Below are positions 23,870 through 33,349 of a stretch of 64,000 nucleotides of DNA, in pieces (position 1 is the first letter of the stretch; each line of letters starts with the position of its first letter). Below the pieces are notes generated by a model. That model searched no databases and was not told the DNA's origin. It saw only the letters and a program-made list of their open reading frames with translations. The stretch is from Toxorhynchites rutilus septentrionalis (lineage: Eukaryota > Arthropoda > Insecta > Diptera > Culicidae): positions 764,136 through 828,135 of the forward strand of contig NC_073746.1 in assembly GCF_029784135.1 (NCBI RefSeq), in the 5' to 3' direction. The position numbers and the translations under genes were made by a program.

Positions 23870-24120
23870 TTAGTTGGTTATTAGTTAGTTAGTTAGTAGT
23901 TTATAAGTAGTCTCTTTCAAATTTAATTTCAAACAATACCATTAAAATGGTGAACAACTGTCAAATTAAAAATAAGGAACTTTTGCTCAACAGTATGATT
24001 TTAAATCCAAAAGCTGAACCAAATATGTAAAGCCCAGACTGTGTCACTTGAACTGTAAAATATGTATTCAAATAGAAAAACATCTGAATAAAAATGCATT
24101 TAAGTTGTAAAAAAAAAAAA
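23870..24120 (+). other. 3' untranslated region and poly(A) tail of the Jockey-type LINE
   Basis: Starts with a TTAG-rich stretch (TTAGTTGGTTATTAGTTAG), carries AATAAA at 24087-24092 and ends in about 12 A's (24109-24120). The right target duplication overlaps the last A's at 24118-24130. Confidence 0.85.
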
Positions 24121-24298
24121 TCCACTCAGTTCTATTTGAACAGCGATTTTAGCATGTTGTCGCTGTTGTGGTGAAGCTCTTCGTTTATCATGAAAGCGCT
24201 GATGAACGGTGTCACCAAGAGCCTGTTTGTGCACCTTAGGTCAGAAAGGAATCCATCAGGAGGAGAGTGATGCCACAAATGGTTCCCCGGGAAGATCT

Positions 24299-24582
24299 CG
24301 AAGCAGCCGCTACACACACATACACACATACATGCGCGGAATTCTTTTCGTTTGGATGCCATTCAGCATCGAGAAAGATCCGGAAAATAATCTGCCAGTT
24401 CCTCTGGGAATTTAAAATTACATTCATGTGAAAGAGTTTATTTGAATGTTTTCTATCCATATAACACTGTGATCAAATACATTTGGTTTTGTGATTTTTC
24501 AATCAATCGCAATTAACAGGATAGCTTCTGAAGATTATTCTTCCCCATCAGTAGGATATTTCCGTATCCAATATTGTATGCA
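24299..24582 (+). repeat. Duplicated ~280-bp block, copy 1
   Basis: From CGAAGCAGCCG, through ACAC-rich simple sequence, GTTTGGATGCC, TTCAGCATCGAGAA and ACACTGTGATCAAATACATT, to CCGTATCCAATATTG. It is repeated at 24893-25170 with only a few differences. The ~300-base lead-ins to each copy are only loosely similar, so a larger, older tandem duplication is likely. No long frame is conserved between copies, so it appears noncoding. Confidence 0.88.
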
Positions 24583-24892
24583 CCCGCAACCGATTATTGC
24601 TCAGTCGCCGAAAGTTCCGAGCTCAGAGAGTTCATTCCCCTCTAGTTTGCCTTCCAAATTGCCATCGTAAACCACGCCTTCTCTCGATTCAATCACGCAC
24701 AAAAAGCATACTTAAGCGATATTCTGGTGGTGAGACGCATTCATTTTTCGTGAGGACATCGACAAGACAACATCGTCGCTGAGGGTGCTGGACGGCGAAG
24801 GATCGAGATCTGCCCTGAAACGCAAGCAGTTTGTTTGAAACTGTGAGGGAGCACAGAGAAGCCGATCCTTCAGGAGAAGAGAAGGTGACCAT

Positions 24893-25170
24893 CGAAGCAG
24901 CCGATACACACACACATACACGCACGGAATTCTTTCCGTTTGGATGCCGTTCAGCATCGAGAATGATTCGGAAAATAATCTGCAAGTTCCTCTAGGAATT
25001 TAAAAATACATTCATGTGAAAGAGTTTATTTGAATGTTTTCTATCCATGTAACACTGTGACCAAATACATTTGGTTTTGTGATTTTTCAATCAATCGCAA
25101 TTAACAGGATAGCTTCTGAAGATTATTCTTCCCCATCAGTAGGATATTTCCGTATCCAATATTGGATGCA
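24893..25170 (+). repeat. Duplicated ~280-bp block, copy 2
   Basis: Direct copy of 24299-24582 starting about 590 bp downstream. Clear differences are a shortened ACAC run, GCACGG for GCGCGG and GGATGCA for GTATGCA at the end. Confidence 0.88.
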
Positions 25171-25329
25171 TAAAACCTTGTGCCTCCAACGTAACGCTCT
25201 CGTTTTCGAAGTTCTCCAAATATTCATTCATTTAGAATGAATTCAGATTCAACTTCAAACAAATGATCTCTAAATCAACGATAGTCCTACGTCACCTTTG
25301 CGGTTATACCATAGATATAACCCACTTTC

Positions 25330-28060
25330 TGTTTTTCAATCGGAAATATTCCGAAAATCGACATCATCGACTCACAATACTTTCGCCATTCGCTCTGCAA
25401 ACAAAAATACTTCAATAAATCATACCCATTTCCATCATAAGCTTCTAAGACAGCAGTCTGTATAGAATTCGGCTTTTTCCAGGCATCACCTCCCTCCCCA
25501 TATCAAACACACGCCCATTTGTGTAATATTTTGACAGAACTTCCTTTTGCACTTTTCAGTGATAAATGTAATGAATATTGACAAAAGGCAAAATGAGGCA
25601 GAATATTTCCGGTGGCTGGTCGCTTGCCTTGGGGGAAAATCTTGGCTCGTATCAAATGTGCCAGAAGATGAAGGGTTACGTACATGAATCTCAGTCGCAA
25701 ATGTGTCCCGACGGAAAGAGTCCAAGAATGCAAAAGAATTACTCTGTGTCAGCACATCGTCATCGGGGGCGAAAAACTCGCATACGTTCGTGTTTTTTTT
25801 TTCTTCCAATCAGATGATAAATGTTTTGTCGGAGGTTGTAAAATTATTATGTCTCTAACTGTGGGAGCGGGCCTTTTCCACCCGAATCGAGGGATGATAC
25901 CAATCTTTTCATTCCATTGGCTTTCCCCCCGTTCGTCGTTCTTTAGAACATTTTCCCGAAAATTAAATTTTTAACTTCAATAAATGTAATATGATAATCG
26001 ACAAAGTTTTTCAATTAATAATGTCGGGATGGAGGAGTGAAAAGAATAGCAAAAGGAAGTGTGCAAGACCGAGATGGAGCCGTAATGGAAACTGACGCTG
26101 AACTGTGTTTTCATACACACTCACTCTCGTCTATGGTAGGACTCGAAAGGATTCCGCCCCGTGTCAAGTAGACAGCGTGGAAAGGGAAATTCAATTGTCA
26201 TAATTACTTCTCGTGTTAATAGCGCGGGGTTTTATGGGCCAGCGTTTGACAAATTATCAAACGGAAGAGGTGAGATGGCGTGACAAAAAGGTATTTTCTG
26301 CGCTAAACGAGCTGCTTGGGAGTTGGTTCGTTCGCTCGTCGGTATCTGTTACCTTCATTTTTAATTTTTCAAATCCTAACGCCAAAGTGTTTTAATATAT
26401 TTTGCTTATTAACATCGAGACAGCTTATTGCGATGTGTCGGGGCGATAAGTAAGTTCTGCTTTGTGATTATATTGTTGCCTTGCGTGACATTGTTCTATT
26501 AGTCAAAGGAAGAGATTCCAAAGCAGTTGATTTTAGCGTGGAACGATTATAAGCTAAATAGAATATATACGATGACTTGAGTGTAGCTCGTTTAAATATT
26601 TTAGAGAGCTAAATAGATGAATTTGACACTCTGCTGCAGGGCAAAATTTCAACTTGACCCCAATCGTAAAGATAACTGTCGTAATCCAATTTTAATTAGC
26701 TTTCCAGGAAACCCTAGAATGATGCAAAACAATCCACGTGTCAAAGATCGAATGTAGGAGTACGAGGAAGCATTGCGACAGTACAAGTTCGCCCTCTGGT
26801 GCAAGCACTGTGTTGATTGCAGCCAACGTAAACCATTGTAGACTGGAGGGAGAAAGGTTTGAAATTGGATACTTTTCCTACCCTAAGCCCCTCTGTATCA
26901 CAACCAGACTTTCCGTATCAATGTACGGCATTTTCCGCTTGACTACGGATCACCCGAAGTGTATTGACCCTAATTGATAGCAATCCCACTACTGAATGTG
27001 TGGCACACTTCCCCGGATGGGACAATGAACGAGAGCAGGAAAATGAAGGCCGTTGCTTGTCACATAAGATGCGGAAAGACTTTTGCCAGCCATTCGTCCC
27101 AAAACAATCCATTTAAGGAAATCGATAAGAATGTCAAGGCTATCAAAGTTGCCGCTTTGCTAAGGCGCATGTTTTTGGCTTTAAAGAGAAGAGCTCAAAT
27201 GCCTCGCATTCAATATATATATTAAAAAATAACAATCATAAACAAATCTCGCGCTCACAACATATCATACGTGGGAAGAAACGCGTGTAGTAAATTTACT
27301 CAACGGTAACAGAATCGTATCGCACGCCGTCGAAGGAAGCAAGTGGCGTTCGTTGGAGGGCATATATTCGTTTTGTCGGACGGAGACTGAACAGATGTGA
27401 CCAGAAGTGCAACCGCCACATACGATCGAGACAGCTTTCAATGATTCGTTTTGTTTCGCCCGTAAAAGTGGAAAAAAGACACGCTCGGAACATATCTATT
27501 GCGGCTCAGACAAACACGATCTCCAGGAGATGGTATAAATACGCGAGACTGTGTCACCAACTGCACAAGATGTGAAGGTTTACGTACATTTGTCATATTG
27601 CCCACTTGTTGGGGCGTACGCACAGTTGGTTTCGGATTAAATATGTCAACGGGGTGTTGGTAATAGCAAAGGACTCCTAACTACGCTACTTCCTCGAATG
27701 AGTAATTGAACCCTAAACTCTCCTATTTGCACATGTCTGGTTTCGAATTTACCCACACTGAACAAAAGGTTCAAGAAGAACTACGCGCGGGGATGAATTC
27801 CATATATTTAGTAGCGTTTATTATTACAATTTCTCATTACTCGCTAGACAAAACGGCTTTGATCGTTAGATATACAGTAGAAGGATGAACATCGTGTCTC
27901 CCCTGTAACCCTCTGGAGAATGATCTTGAAAAGTCGCGCTGAACTGTTGTTTATGATATGGATATACAGTGATGACGAGAATAATAATTACACGCCACTG
28001 ATATACTCGCTCAAAATATTAACAAACTGTAACGCCTATCACTTGTGATACACTCTGTCC
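25330..28060. other. Stretch without a recognised gene
   Basis: Mostly non-repetitive by eye. Open stretches overlap on both strands (25486-25809 minus against 25684-25974 plus; 26738-26977 plus; 27438-27623 minus) and none has a motif I can name. TATAAATA at 27534-27541 sits in a GC-richer context, but no good initiator follows at +30. A short terminus-like motif at 27967-27999 is shared with 34631-34672. Confidence 0.4.
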
Positions 28061-28068
28061 AACTTGTA

Positions 28069-29275
28069 ACGGGTGTTAAATAAAAAATGAGAATTTTTTC
28101 AATCACATATAAAAAAAAAAATTTTTCATCGATTTCAGTATTTTTTATAAATAACATAATGTATAATATTTTCTTCAAAAAAATGTCAGTGAATGTTTGA
28201 GTAAGGGCCGTGGTCTGCTGTTCGACGCAACATCGTCGCGATGCTCTCAAAAGAACGTTGTACGGCACTTACGTCCATTTTCCGGACACAATTCCGGAAT
28301 CTTGTAGTCAGTTGCTTCGTGTCCTTGGCCCTCCAATTGTTTTTATACACTAGCGCACTGAGTGAGCGCCAGCGTCTTCTTGGCGTAATGGGAAGACGTC
28401 TTGTCCGGCCAGAAGACGTACTTCCCATCCGCGTGATGCTCGATCAGGAACGGCAGCAGGATTTTATCGAGGCACTCTTCTCGATAGATTTGTTGGTTGA
28501 TTGCCAGACCGCTCGGCTTAAACCAAGGCTTTGAAATGCCCCGGTCGGAAATGGCGATGTACATAACCTTTTTTTCAAACTTGTGCTTGAACTTGTATTT
28601 CACTTCAGGCGGTGTGGATGACTTGTCGCTGGAGTAGTAATTATCATTTCCTGGAATATGCGTTTTGGACAGCGGAAAATAGCTTTCGTCGTCCAGAACG
28701 AAAGACGTCCCGCGGTATTTTTTGGTCATCCACCGACACTGTGAATTAACCGTCTCAATCTCCTCCTCCGTGTACTCCGGCGACCTCGTCTTCTTCCTGC
28801 AGACGATTCCTTCCATCTTAGGGTCCGATGGATCAATACGTGGGAGCAGCCATATTTCCGACCGGCTTCACGCAGGCTGGTTGCGTCCTTGTTGTCAAAC
28901 AGCTTCTTTAACGATGTCTTCCTCTGCTTCGTCATTATCGTCACCGGACGACCACTTCCGACCTTCCGCTCTACGTTCAGGGAACCCAGGATACGATATA
29001 CCGTACTGACAGGTACATTTTCTTCCTTAAAATGTGCCACCGTGAACTTTTTTCCTTGCTGGAAATGCGTTTCGTAGAACCGTACAATGCGTTCGCGGAG
29101 CACGTGCTGTTTCGACGCCATCTTTGCTTTGACTAAATTCAAACTAGCAAAACCAAACACGCCTACTGTTTCTAGGGAGCCCAAAGAGCAATTTTCTTAG
29201 AGAAAGAAAATTTTGCGCTCTTTATTTGAGTTACTGAAAGGTATTGAAAAAATTCTCATTCTTTTTAACACCCGT
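28069..29275 (-). mobile_element. Tc1/mariner-superfamily element with terminal repeats and broken transposase
   Basis: A 1207-bp unit starts ACGGGTGTTAAATAAAAAAT and ends with the complement of ACGGGTGTTAAAAAGAATGA. The repeats continue with GAGAATTTTTTCAAT, for about 33-34 bp. TA flanks both ends (28067-28068 and 29276-29277). The transposase lies on the minus strand and occupies nearly all of the inside. The combination of intact ends, TA duplication and a still readable protein makes it the best preserved DNA transposon of the window, but its coding region is damaged. Confidence 0.88.
28186..29121 (-). pseudogene. Tc1/mariner-superfamily transposase with frameshift and catalytic deletion
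   Basis: The start MASKQHVLRERIVRFYETHF is at 29121, with two helix-turn-helix regions (FKEENVPVSTVYRILG and SLREAGRKYGCSHVLIHRTL) separated by a GSGRP hinge, as in this superfamily. A frameshift near 28817 separates these from the catalytic part, which starts GIVCRKKTRSPEYTEEE. The first catalytic Asp is in SFVLDDESYFPLS, and the second in YVFWPDKTSSHYAKKT near 28410. Directly after that the reading jumps to LVYKNNWRAKDTKQL in another frame, so the segment with the third acidic residue (the PPNCPELRPIE-like region) is deleted. DD-spacing, and thus the family, cannot be decided. The enzyme would be inactive. Confidence 0.85.
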
Positions 29276-29289
29276 TATAAGACCACCCA

Positions 29290-30005
29290 GAATATATTTC
29301 GTTATAACACGAACAGTTAGAATTTCAACAAGATATTTTCATACATTGTTGAATGCTTAGAACCAAGTATATTTAACGTCAATTTGTTTATTTATTGGGT
29401 TTAAATATGATAATTTAAACTGACCAGTTTTTATATTTATTATTATTTCCAAATCCATAAGTATTAATTGACTGACGACCATTGACTGTATAACGAGAAC
29501 CAATCGAACAGACAGTTAGAGGAGGAGATATTCAGAATATTGGTGAACCAACCCGATAATCTACAATCTCGGGGCAAACTGTATTTAACCAAGAAACTTC
29601 CAGTTTTGTAAGCCAATTTCGTTTATTCCTTTATTCGTCATGCAATGGCGGCCTTTCATGCACCAATGCCACCACAAACCTTTTGTTAACATGCAGTACT
29701 TATCACTTTCTATGCGCTTACGCCGAAATTATCCGATGGGTCCCAGTCGTTTCTGTCGCCCCTTAAGCTCTTTTACGCAGGTTCGACAATTCGTAGCATC
29801 TTCCTCCGCAAACCACTTTATCTGTGGGGAATAATTCCACGACAAGCCAACAATGGCACACCGAAAGTTCACTCGACTTCAATCGCAAAACATGGCTCAC
29901 TATATTGGCCTTTATTCGCCCCCGAAATCCGGTTCGATGGACCAAATGTTCGAACAGGATTTGTAATTTCACTGGATTTCGGGTGGCGGGATAATAAAAT
30001 AGCCA
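29290..30005. other. Stretch without a recognised gene
   Basis: No recognisable coding sequence. The minus-strand frame at 29763-30146 runs into repeat B and so is not a gene. Nothing regulatory stands out. Confidence 0.4.
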
Positions 30006-30009
30006 AAGA

Positions 30010-30440
30010 TTAAGGTCTAGAAGGTCGTAAAATAATGAATTTTCGTGTTTTTTTTCGGATGTTACGAATAAAGTAATGTGTTCGGGTATTTTGGTTATTT
30101 TTGAAGGTATATTTGAGAGTGCATTCTTTTTCTTTTTTGAATGCACGAATAATGATGGTTACGCTGTTGACAGCTGGATACATAGATGCTGTCTGGAAAT
30201 CGGTACCTTTTTTCGGCCATTTTTTTAATGATTAATTTTTCATGAAAAATTGCTGTTTAGCTCATAAAAAATCGAAAAAATGAGATATTAAAAAACGGCT
30301 ATGTAACGCTTTAGATAATCCATTTTTAAATGCAGATAAGAAAAAATCAGCCAAATCGGTCGAGTAGATCCTGAGATATCGATACCACTAGTCGATAGAA
30401 CATGATTTCAAGAAAAACGCGTTTGAACATTCGTACAGCA
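30010..30440 (+). repeat. Dispersed repeat B, copy 2
   Basis: Contains GTATTTTGGTTATTTTTGAAG, GTTACGCTGTTGACAGCTGG, AATCAGCCAAATCGGTCGAG and ACCACTAGTCGATAGAAC, then GAAAAACGCGTTT. The reverse complement of 41020-41420 carries most of the same phrases in the same order. At 41 kb the repeat continues into Tc1-like transposase sequence, which is not clear here. Confidence 0.7.
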
Positions 30441-30449
30441 ATACACCCA

Positions 30450-31720
30450 GGTGTTTACGCGGTTTTTTACGAGGTATACGGCATATTACGGTAATTAGAA
30501 CTTGTAATGGAACTTTTCGTTTATAAAGGAAATTAGTGCCGCACCTTATCACGATTCTTACATGGATTTTAGGTGTTGGGTAACGGGGAACTCACCGGGA
30601 GGTACAACGGGACGGGGTTTTTACGGGCAGCGATTCGTGAATGTCTTTCCCTGTCTACTTAGCTCTGAACGGTCCAATAGCAACACAATACTACCCTTTT
30701 TACTTCCGTTCTACATTTTGAAACAATTTTATAATGGGTATGACGAAAAAAACAATACAGAGGACGTGAACAATAGAATCGTGTCTGGACGTTTTTCGGC
30801 AATAGCTCGCTTTAAAGCGATCAATTTTAGCCTGTAGCAGTCTCCATTGATCGTTTTACCAAGTTTTATCAGCTAACAATGGCCCACGCTTTTTTATCCC
30901 ACCAAAGACAAACCATTACTTAGGCACCGTGGACATTCAGAGTTGATATTCCTGGTTGGTCGGGATTTACATACGATCTTTTTCATTTTGTATTTGGATC
31001 CAATGCAAAAAAAAGCTTCCATTTGTGCCGATCAAGCAACATTTCGGACATGCAAAAATTGTGAAAATGAAAATTGAACTTGATGAGCAAAACTGAAAGA
31101 CTTGTAATCAGTATTTGGTTGACAAATGTCAACACTCCACGAATCAGCAAAAATCAGCAGTAATCGTCGACTATCTATTTTACCTTGAGCAGTGTTGGAA
31201 AAAATCATCTTCGCTAAGATCAAATGCATAGATTTTCGGGCTAGGTTGTATCGAAAACCTATATATTTCAAACGAAAATTTAAATAAAAGATCCAGGCAA
31301 CCACTGAATATTAGCAAATGAACTTTTGTCCTTCAATATGTTTTGATGTTTTTTTTTCCACCCAGTGTCATTTTCATCTTGATTATCGGAATCGTCAGAA
31401 CTGAATTTCATTTTAGCCAAATGAATATCAGCTGTTGTTAACTTCTAACCTAAGGTTGCTGTGTGTGGTAGGGTTTTGCAGCTGCCGGATGCCGTATTCG
31501 GAAATACCTTACGAAATTCCCGATGTCGCAAATGACTTGACGGTAGCTAAAACCACTCGTTGTATCCATTCTGCATATGCCGTTGCTACCGTTCCGCCAA
31601 ATAAAATTTATTTTGAACTTAAATTCACTGCCAGAACGAATACCGTTTCGGATGTGATAAATATCAATTTGTTGCTTTTGATATCCAAAGTATAAATAAC
31701 AGCGAAGCTATGAACCCCAC
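30450..31720. other. Stretch without a recognised gene
   Basis: A 91-codon frame (30562-30837) and an 86-codon frame (31435-31695) are open, but composition and motifs give no support. No shared repeat was noticed. Confidence 0.4.
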
Positions 31721-31724
31721 TCAA

Positions 31725-31915
31725 TGTCGCATTCATTCATTATAGCAAATTTGTTCATGCAACAGCGATATTCATATAAATGAACTCGTTTGTTATTATC
31801 ATCAATATAATGAGGTCAGTGTGTTTCAAGCTGAAAAAAGTCATTCACACTGGAACAAAATCATGTTCGTTACTCGTGAATATTTGTTGATATTCTAAGA
31901 CACTGACCTTGAGTC
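31725..31915 (-). repeat. Dispersed repeat A, copy 2
   Basis: The reverse complement aligns with 3685-3870 over about 180 bases, including GGTCAGTGTCTTAGAATATC and TGCATGAACAAATTTGC. It adjoins the MITE cluster that follows. Confidence 0.7.
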
Positions 31916-32025
31916 ATCTTGTGGAAACGGAACGAATGAAACCTGAATAAAAATACTCAAGTTTTAAATAACTACTTTGTTTGACAATGCTCTTGCTAAA
32001 AATAAACCTTATACTATTGGCTATT

Positions 32026-32146
32026 GAGGGCTGTCCACATACCACGTGAACAACTTTTGGGGGGTTGGGGGTGTATCAACATGTCCACGCTTGTCCATGG
32101 AGAGGGGGAGGGGGCATAGACTATGTCCACGTGGACACGAAGCATG
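32026..32146 (+). repeat. Small palindromic G-rich repeat (GTCCAC type), copy 2
   Basis: Begins TGTCCACATACCACGTGAAC, continues with TTTTGGGGGGTTGGGGGTG and GTCCACGCTTGTCCATGG, then GGGGGAGGGGG, and ends GTCCACGTGGACAC. The ends are inverted to each other. The G-runs could form a quadruplex on this strand. Diverged copy in opposite orientation at 19992-20107. Confidence 0.72.
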
Positions 32147-32179
32147 ATTATAGACATTAAAATTCTTACAAAAGAAGTG

Positions 32180-32266
32180 TAAATTATTGCATGTCGTTAG
32201 ATACATTATTTAGTATGATTCCTTGCTGTGGTGGCTGAGTGCAGACATACGACCGCAAAGGGTTAA
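32180..32266 (+). repeat. Partial copy of the TTAA-flanked MITE
   Basis: Matches the last ~90 bases of 32441-32689 (TTTAGTATGATTCCTTGCTG, GTGGTGGCTGAG, GACCGCAAAGGG) and also ends at TTAA (32263-32266). No matching left end was found upstream, so it is truncated or interrupted by the G-rich repeat before it. Confidence 0.75.
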
Positions 32267-32440
32267 CAAATTGAGCCAGTGTTCTATTCTTGTCTGGAAA
32301 ATTCGCCTAGAGTGCAGTTGTAAAACATTGAAATTGATGGATTGAAGTACCTATTAGAAGCGAAAAAAAACTTAAAATTGTTCTTGTTTAAGGGCTTTAT
32401 TAATTTTCTCCCAAAAATGCATGAGAAACGTGATTATTAA

Positions 32441-32689
32441 CCCTTCGCGGTTGGAATTATTTTCCCTCGAAAAAGATCCTCTCATCTTTCCACGCATATA
32501 ATCTATTGTTTACACCGAGTACAGTTATTTATTATAACTGCGTATGAAACTGTGAATCAATTCGTGAACAAGTTCACTTAACATTAAAACTCGTTTAGAA
32601 AAACTGTAAACTATTACATATGGTTGGATAAAGCATTTAGTATGATTCCTTTCTGTGGTGGCTGAGAGCAGAAAAACGACCTCAAAGGG
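32441..32689. mobile_element. TTAA-flanked MITE, piggyBac type
   Basis: A 249-bp unit starts CCCTTCGCGGTTGG and ends with the complement of CCCTTTGAGGTCG. Both ends are flanked by TTAA (32437-32440 and 32690-32693), the target duplication of piggyBac-type transposons. The CCCTT start is also in keeping with that superfamily. It has no coding capacity. The neighbouring partial copy gives independent support for the right terminus. Confidence 0.72.
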
Positions 32690-32846
32690 TTAAAGCTCTC
32701 CAACCATTTTTTTTTATTAATTTCACAATGTTTTGAATTTTATGCAAATTTTTCTCATCTTTCTGACGAACGCAATTAAGTCGTACTAAGTAGCGTACTA
32801 TTGAATTGGGATCGATATAAGGCAAAAAATGTTTAATTATTGTTTT

Positions 32847-33342
32847 GAGGGGCTTACAATGAAAGGGGTGTAAGTGATTTGATCGATTTCTCTACATCGA
32901 CTCTCTCTTTTGGTCCTAACATAGCTGCAAACTCATTCGCAGCTGTATTTGACAATGTGGAAGATAGGTCAGAACCTCATCTATCGGATTCTATAGCAAA
33001 GTCAAATTGGGACGTTTTTGCACTTGCAGTTATTAACTGAGGGGCTTAGAATGCAAGGGGTGTAAGTGGTTTGATCGATTTCTCTTCATCAACTTTCTCT
33101 TCGTGAATAACTCAGCGCACAAAAACGTTCCAATTTGATTTTGCTATAACCGATAATTGAGGTTCTGACCTATCGTCCACATTGTCAAATAAGCTGGGAA
33201 TGTGTTTGTAGTTAAGTTATGATCAAAAGAGAAATCGATCAAGGCACTTACACCCCTTGCATTCTAAGCCCCTCAACTAAAGAAAAAGTTGATGAAGAGA
33301 AATCGATCAAGTCACTTACACCCCTTGCATTCTAAGCCCCTC
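32847..33342. mobile_element. GAGGGGC-type MITE, outer copy interrupted by a copy of itself
   Basis: The outer copy consists of 32847-33038 and 33279-33342, together about 256 bp. It starts GAGGGGCTTACAATG and ends with the complement of GAGGGGCTTAGAATGCAAGG. The terminal repeats continue inward with GGGGTGTAAGTGA and TTGATCGATTTCTCT. It is split by the reverse-oriented copy at 33039-33274. No coding sequence. The outer copy's own target duplication is not evident. Confidence 0.85.
33039..33274. mobile_element. GAGGGGC-type MITE, inner (younger) copy with 4-bp AACT duplication
   Basis: A 236-bp copy with ends GAGGGGCTTAGAATGCAAGG and its complement, which continue as long imperfect terminal repeats. 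It is flanked by AACT at 33035-33038 and 33275-33278. Removing it and one AACT restores the outer copy's sequence: the join then matches the corresponding position of the inner copy (GTTATT-4 bases-AAGAGAAAGTTG). Its body is the reverse complement of the outer copy. The transposon superfamily is unresolved. Confidence 0.85.
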
Positions 33343-33349
33343 AGTTGAG

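Larger units (their letters stand above)
20915..24120 (+). mobile_element. Jockey-type non-LTR retrotransposon, 5'-truncated and internally deleted
   Basis: About 3.2 kb with a gag-like ORF1, an ORF2 with endonuclease and reverse transcriptase, a 3' untranslated region with AATAAA (24087-24092) and a poly(A) tail, bounded by a 13-bp target duplication. The open frame of ORF1 runs straight into the left duplication with no leader or start ATG, so the 5' end is truncated. Three zinc knuckles in ORF1 and the FADD reverse transcriptase fit the Jockey clade. It cannot be autonomous, because ORF1 has a stop and a frameshift and ORF2 has lost the segment joining its two domains. Confidence 0.9.
20628..25320. 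mobile_element. Composite element with matching inverted outer parts, interrupted by a LINE
   Basis: Near the left edge are GACGTAGGACTACGTC and, inward, TTCGAAAACGAAAGCGTTAC. Near the right edge the complements GATAGTCCTACGTC and GTAACGCTCTCGTTTTCGAA appear in mirrored order, so the two sides look like diverged inverted termini. Inside are a TATA/Inr promoter (20880-20914), a duplicated block (24299-24582 and 24893-25170) and a Jockey-type LINE. Without the LINE the unit would be about 1.5 kb. It encodes no protein I recognise, so it is probably non-autonomous. Exact ends and target duplication are not resolved. Confidence 0.5.

Noticed and set aside
24132..24362. Possible small gene (histone-like) downstream of the TATA/Inr promoter
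   Set aside because: I compared it by eye with core histones and found no convincing match; the frame is not conserved between the two duplicated blocks.
27534..27541. TATAAATA as a gene promoter
   Set aside because: No initiator at the expected distance and no recognisable coding sequence downstream.
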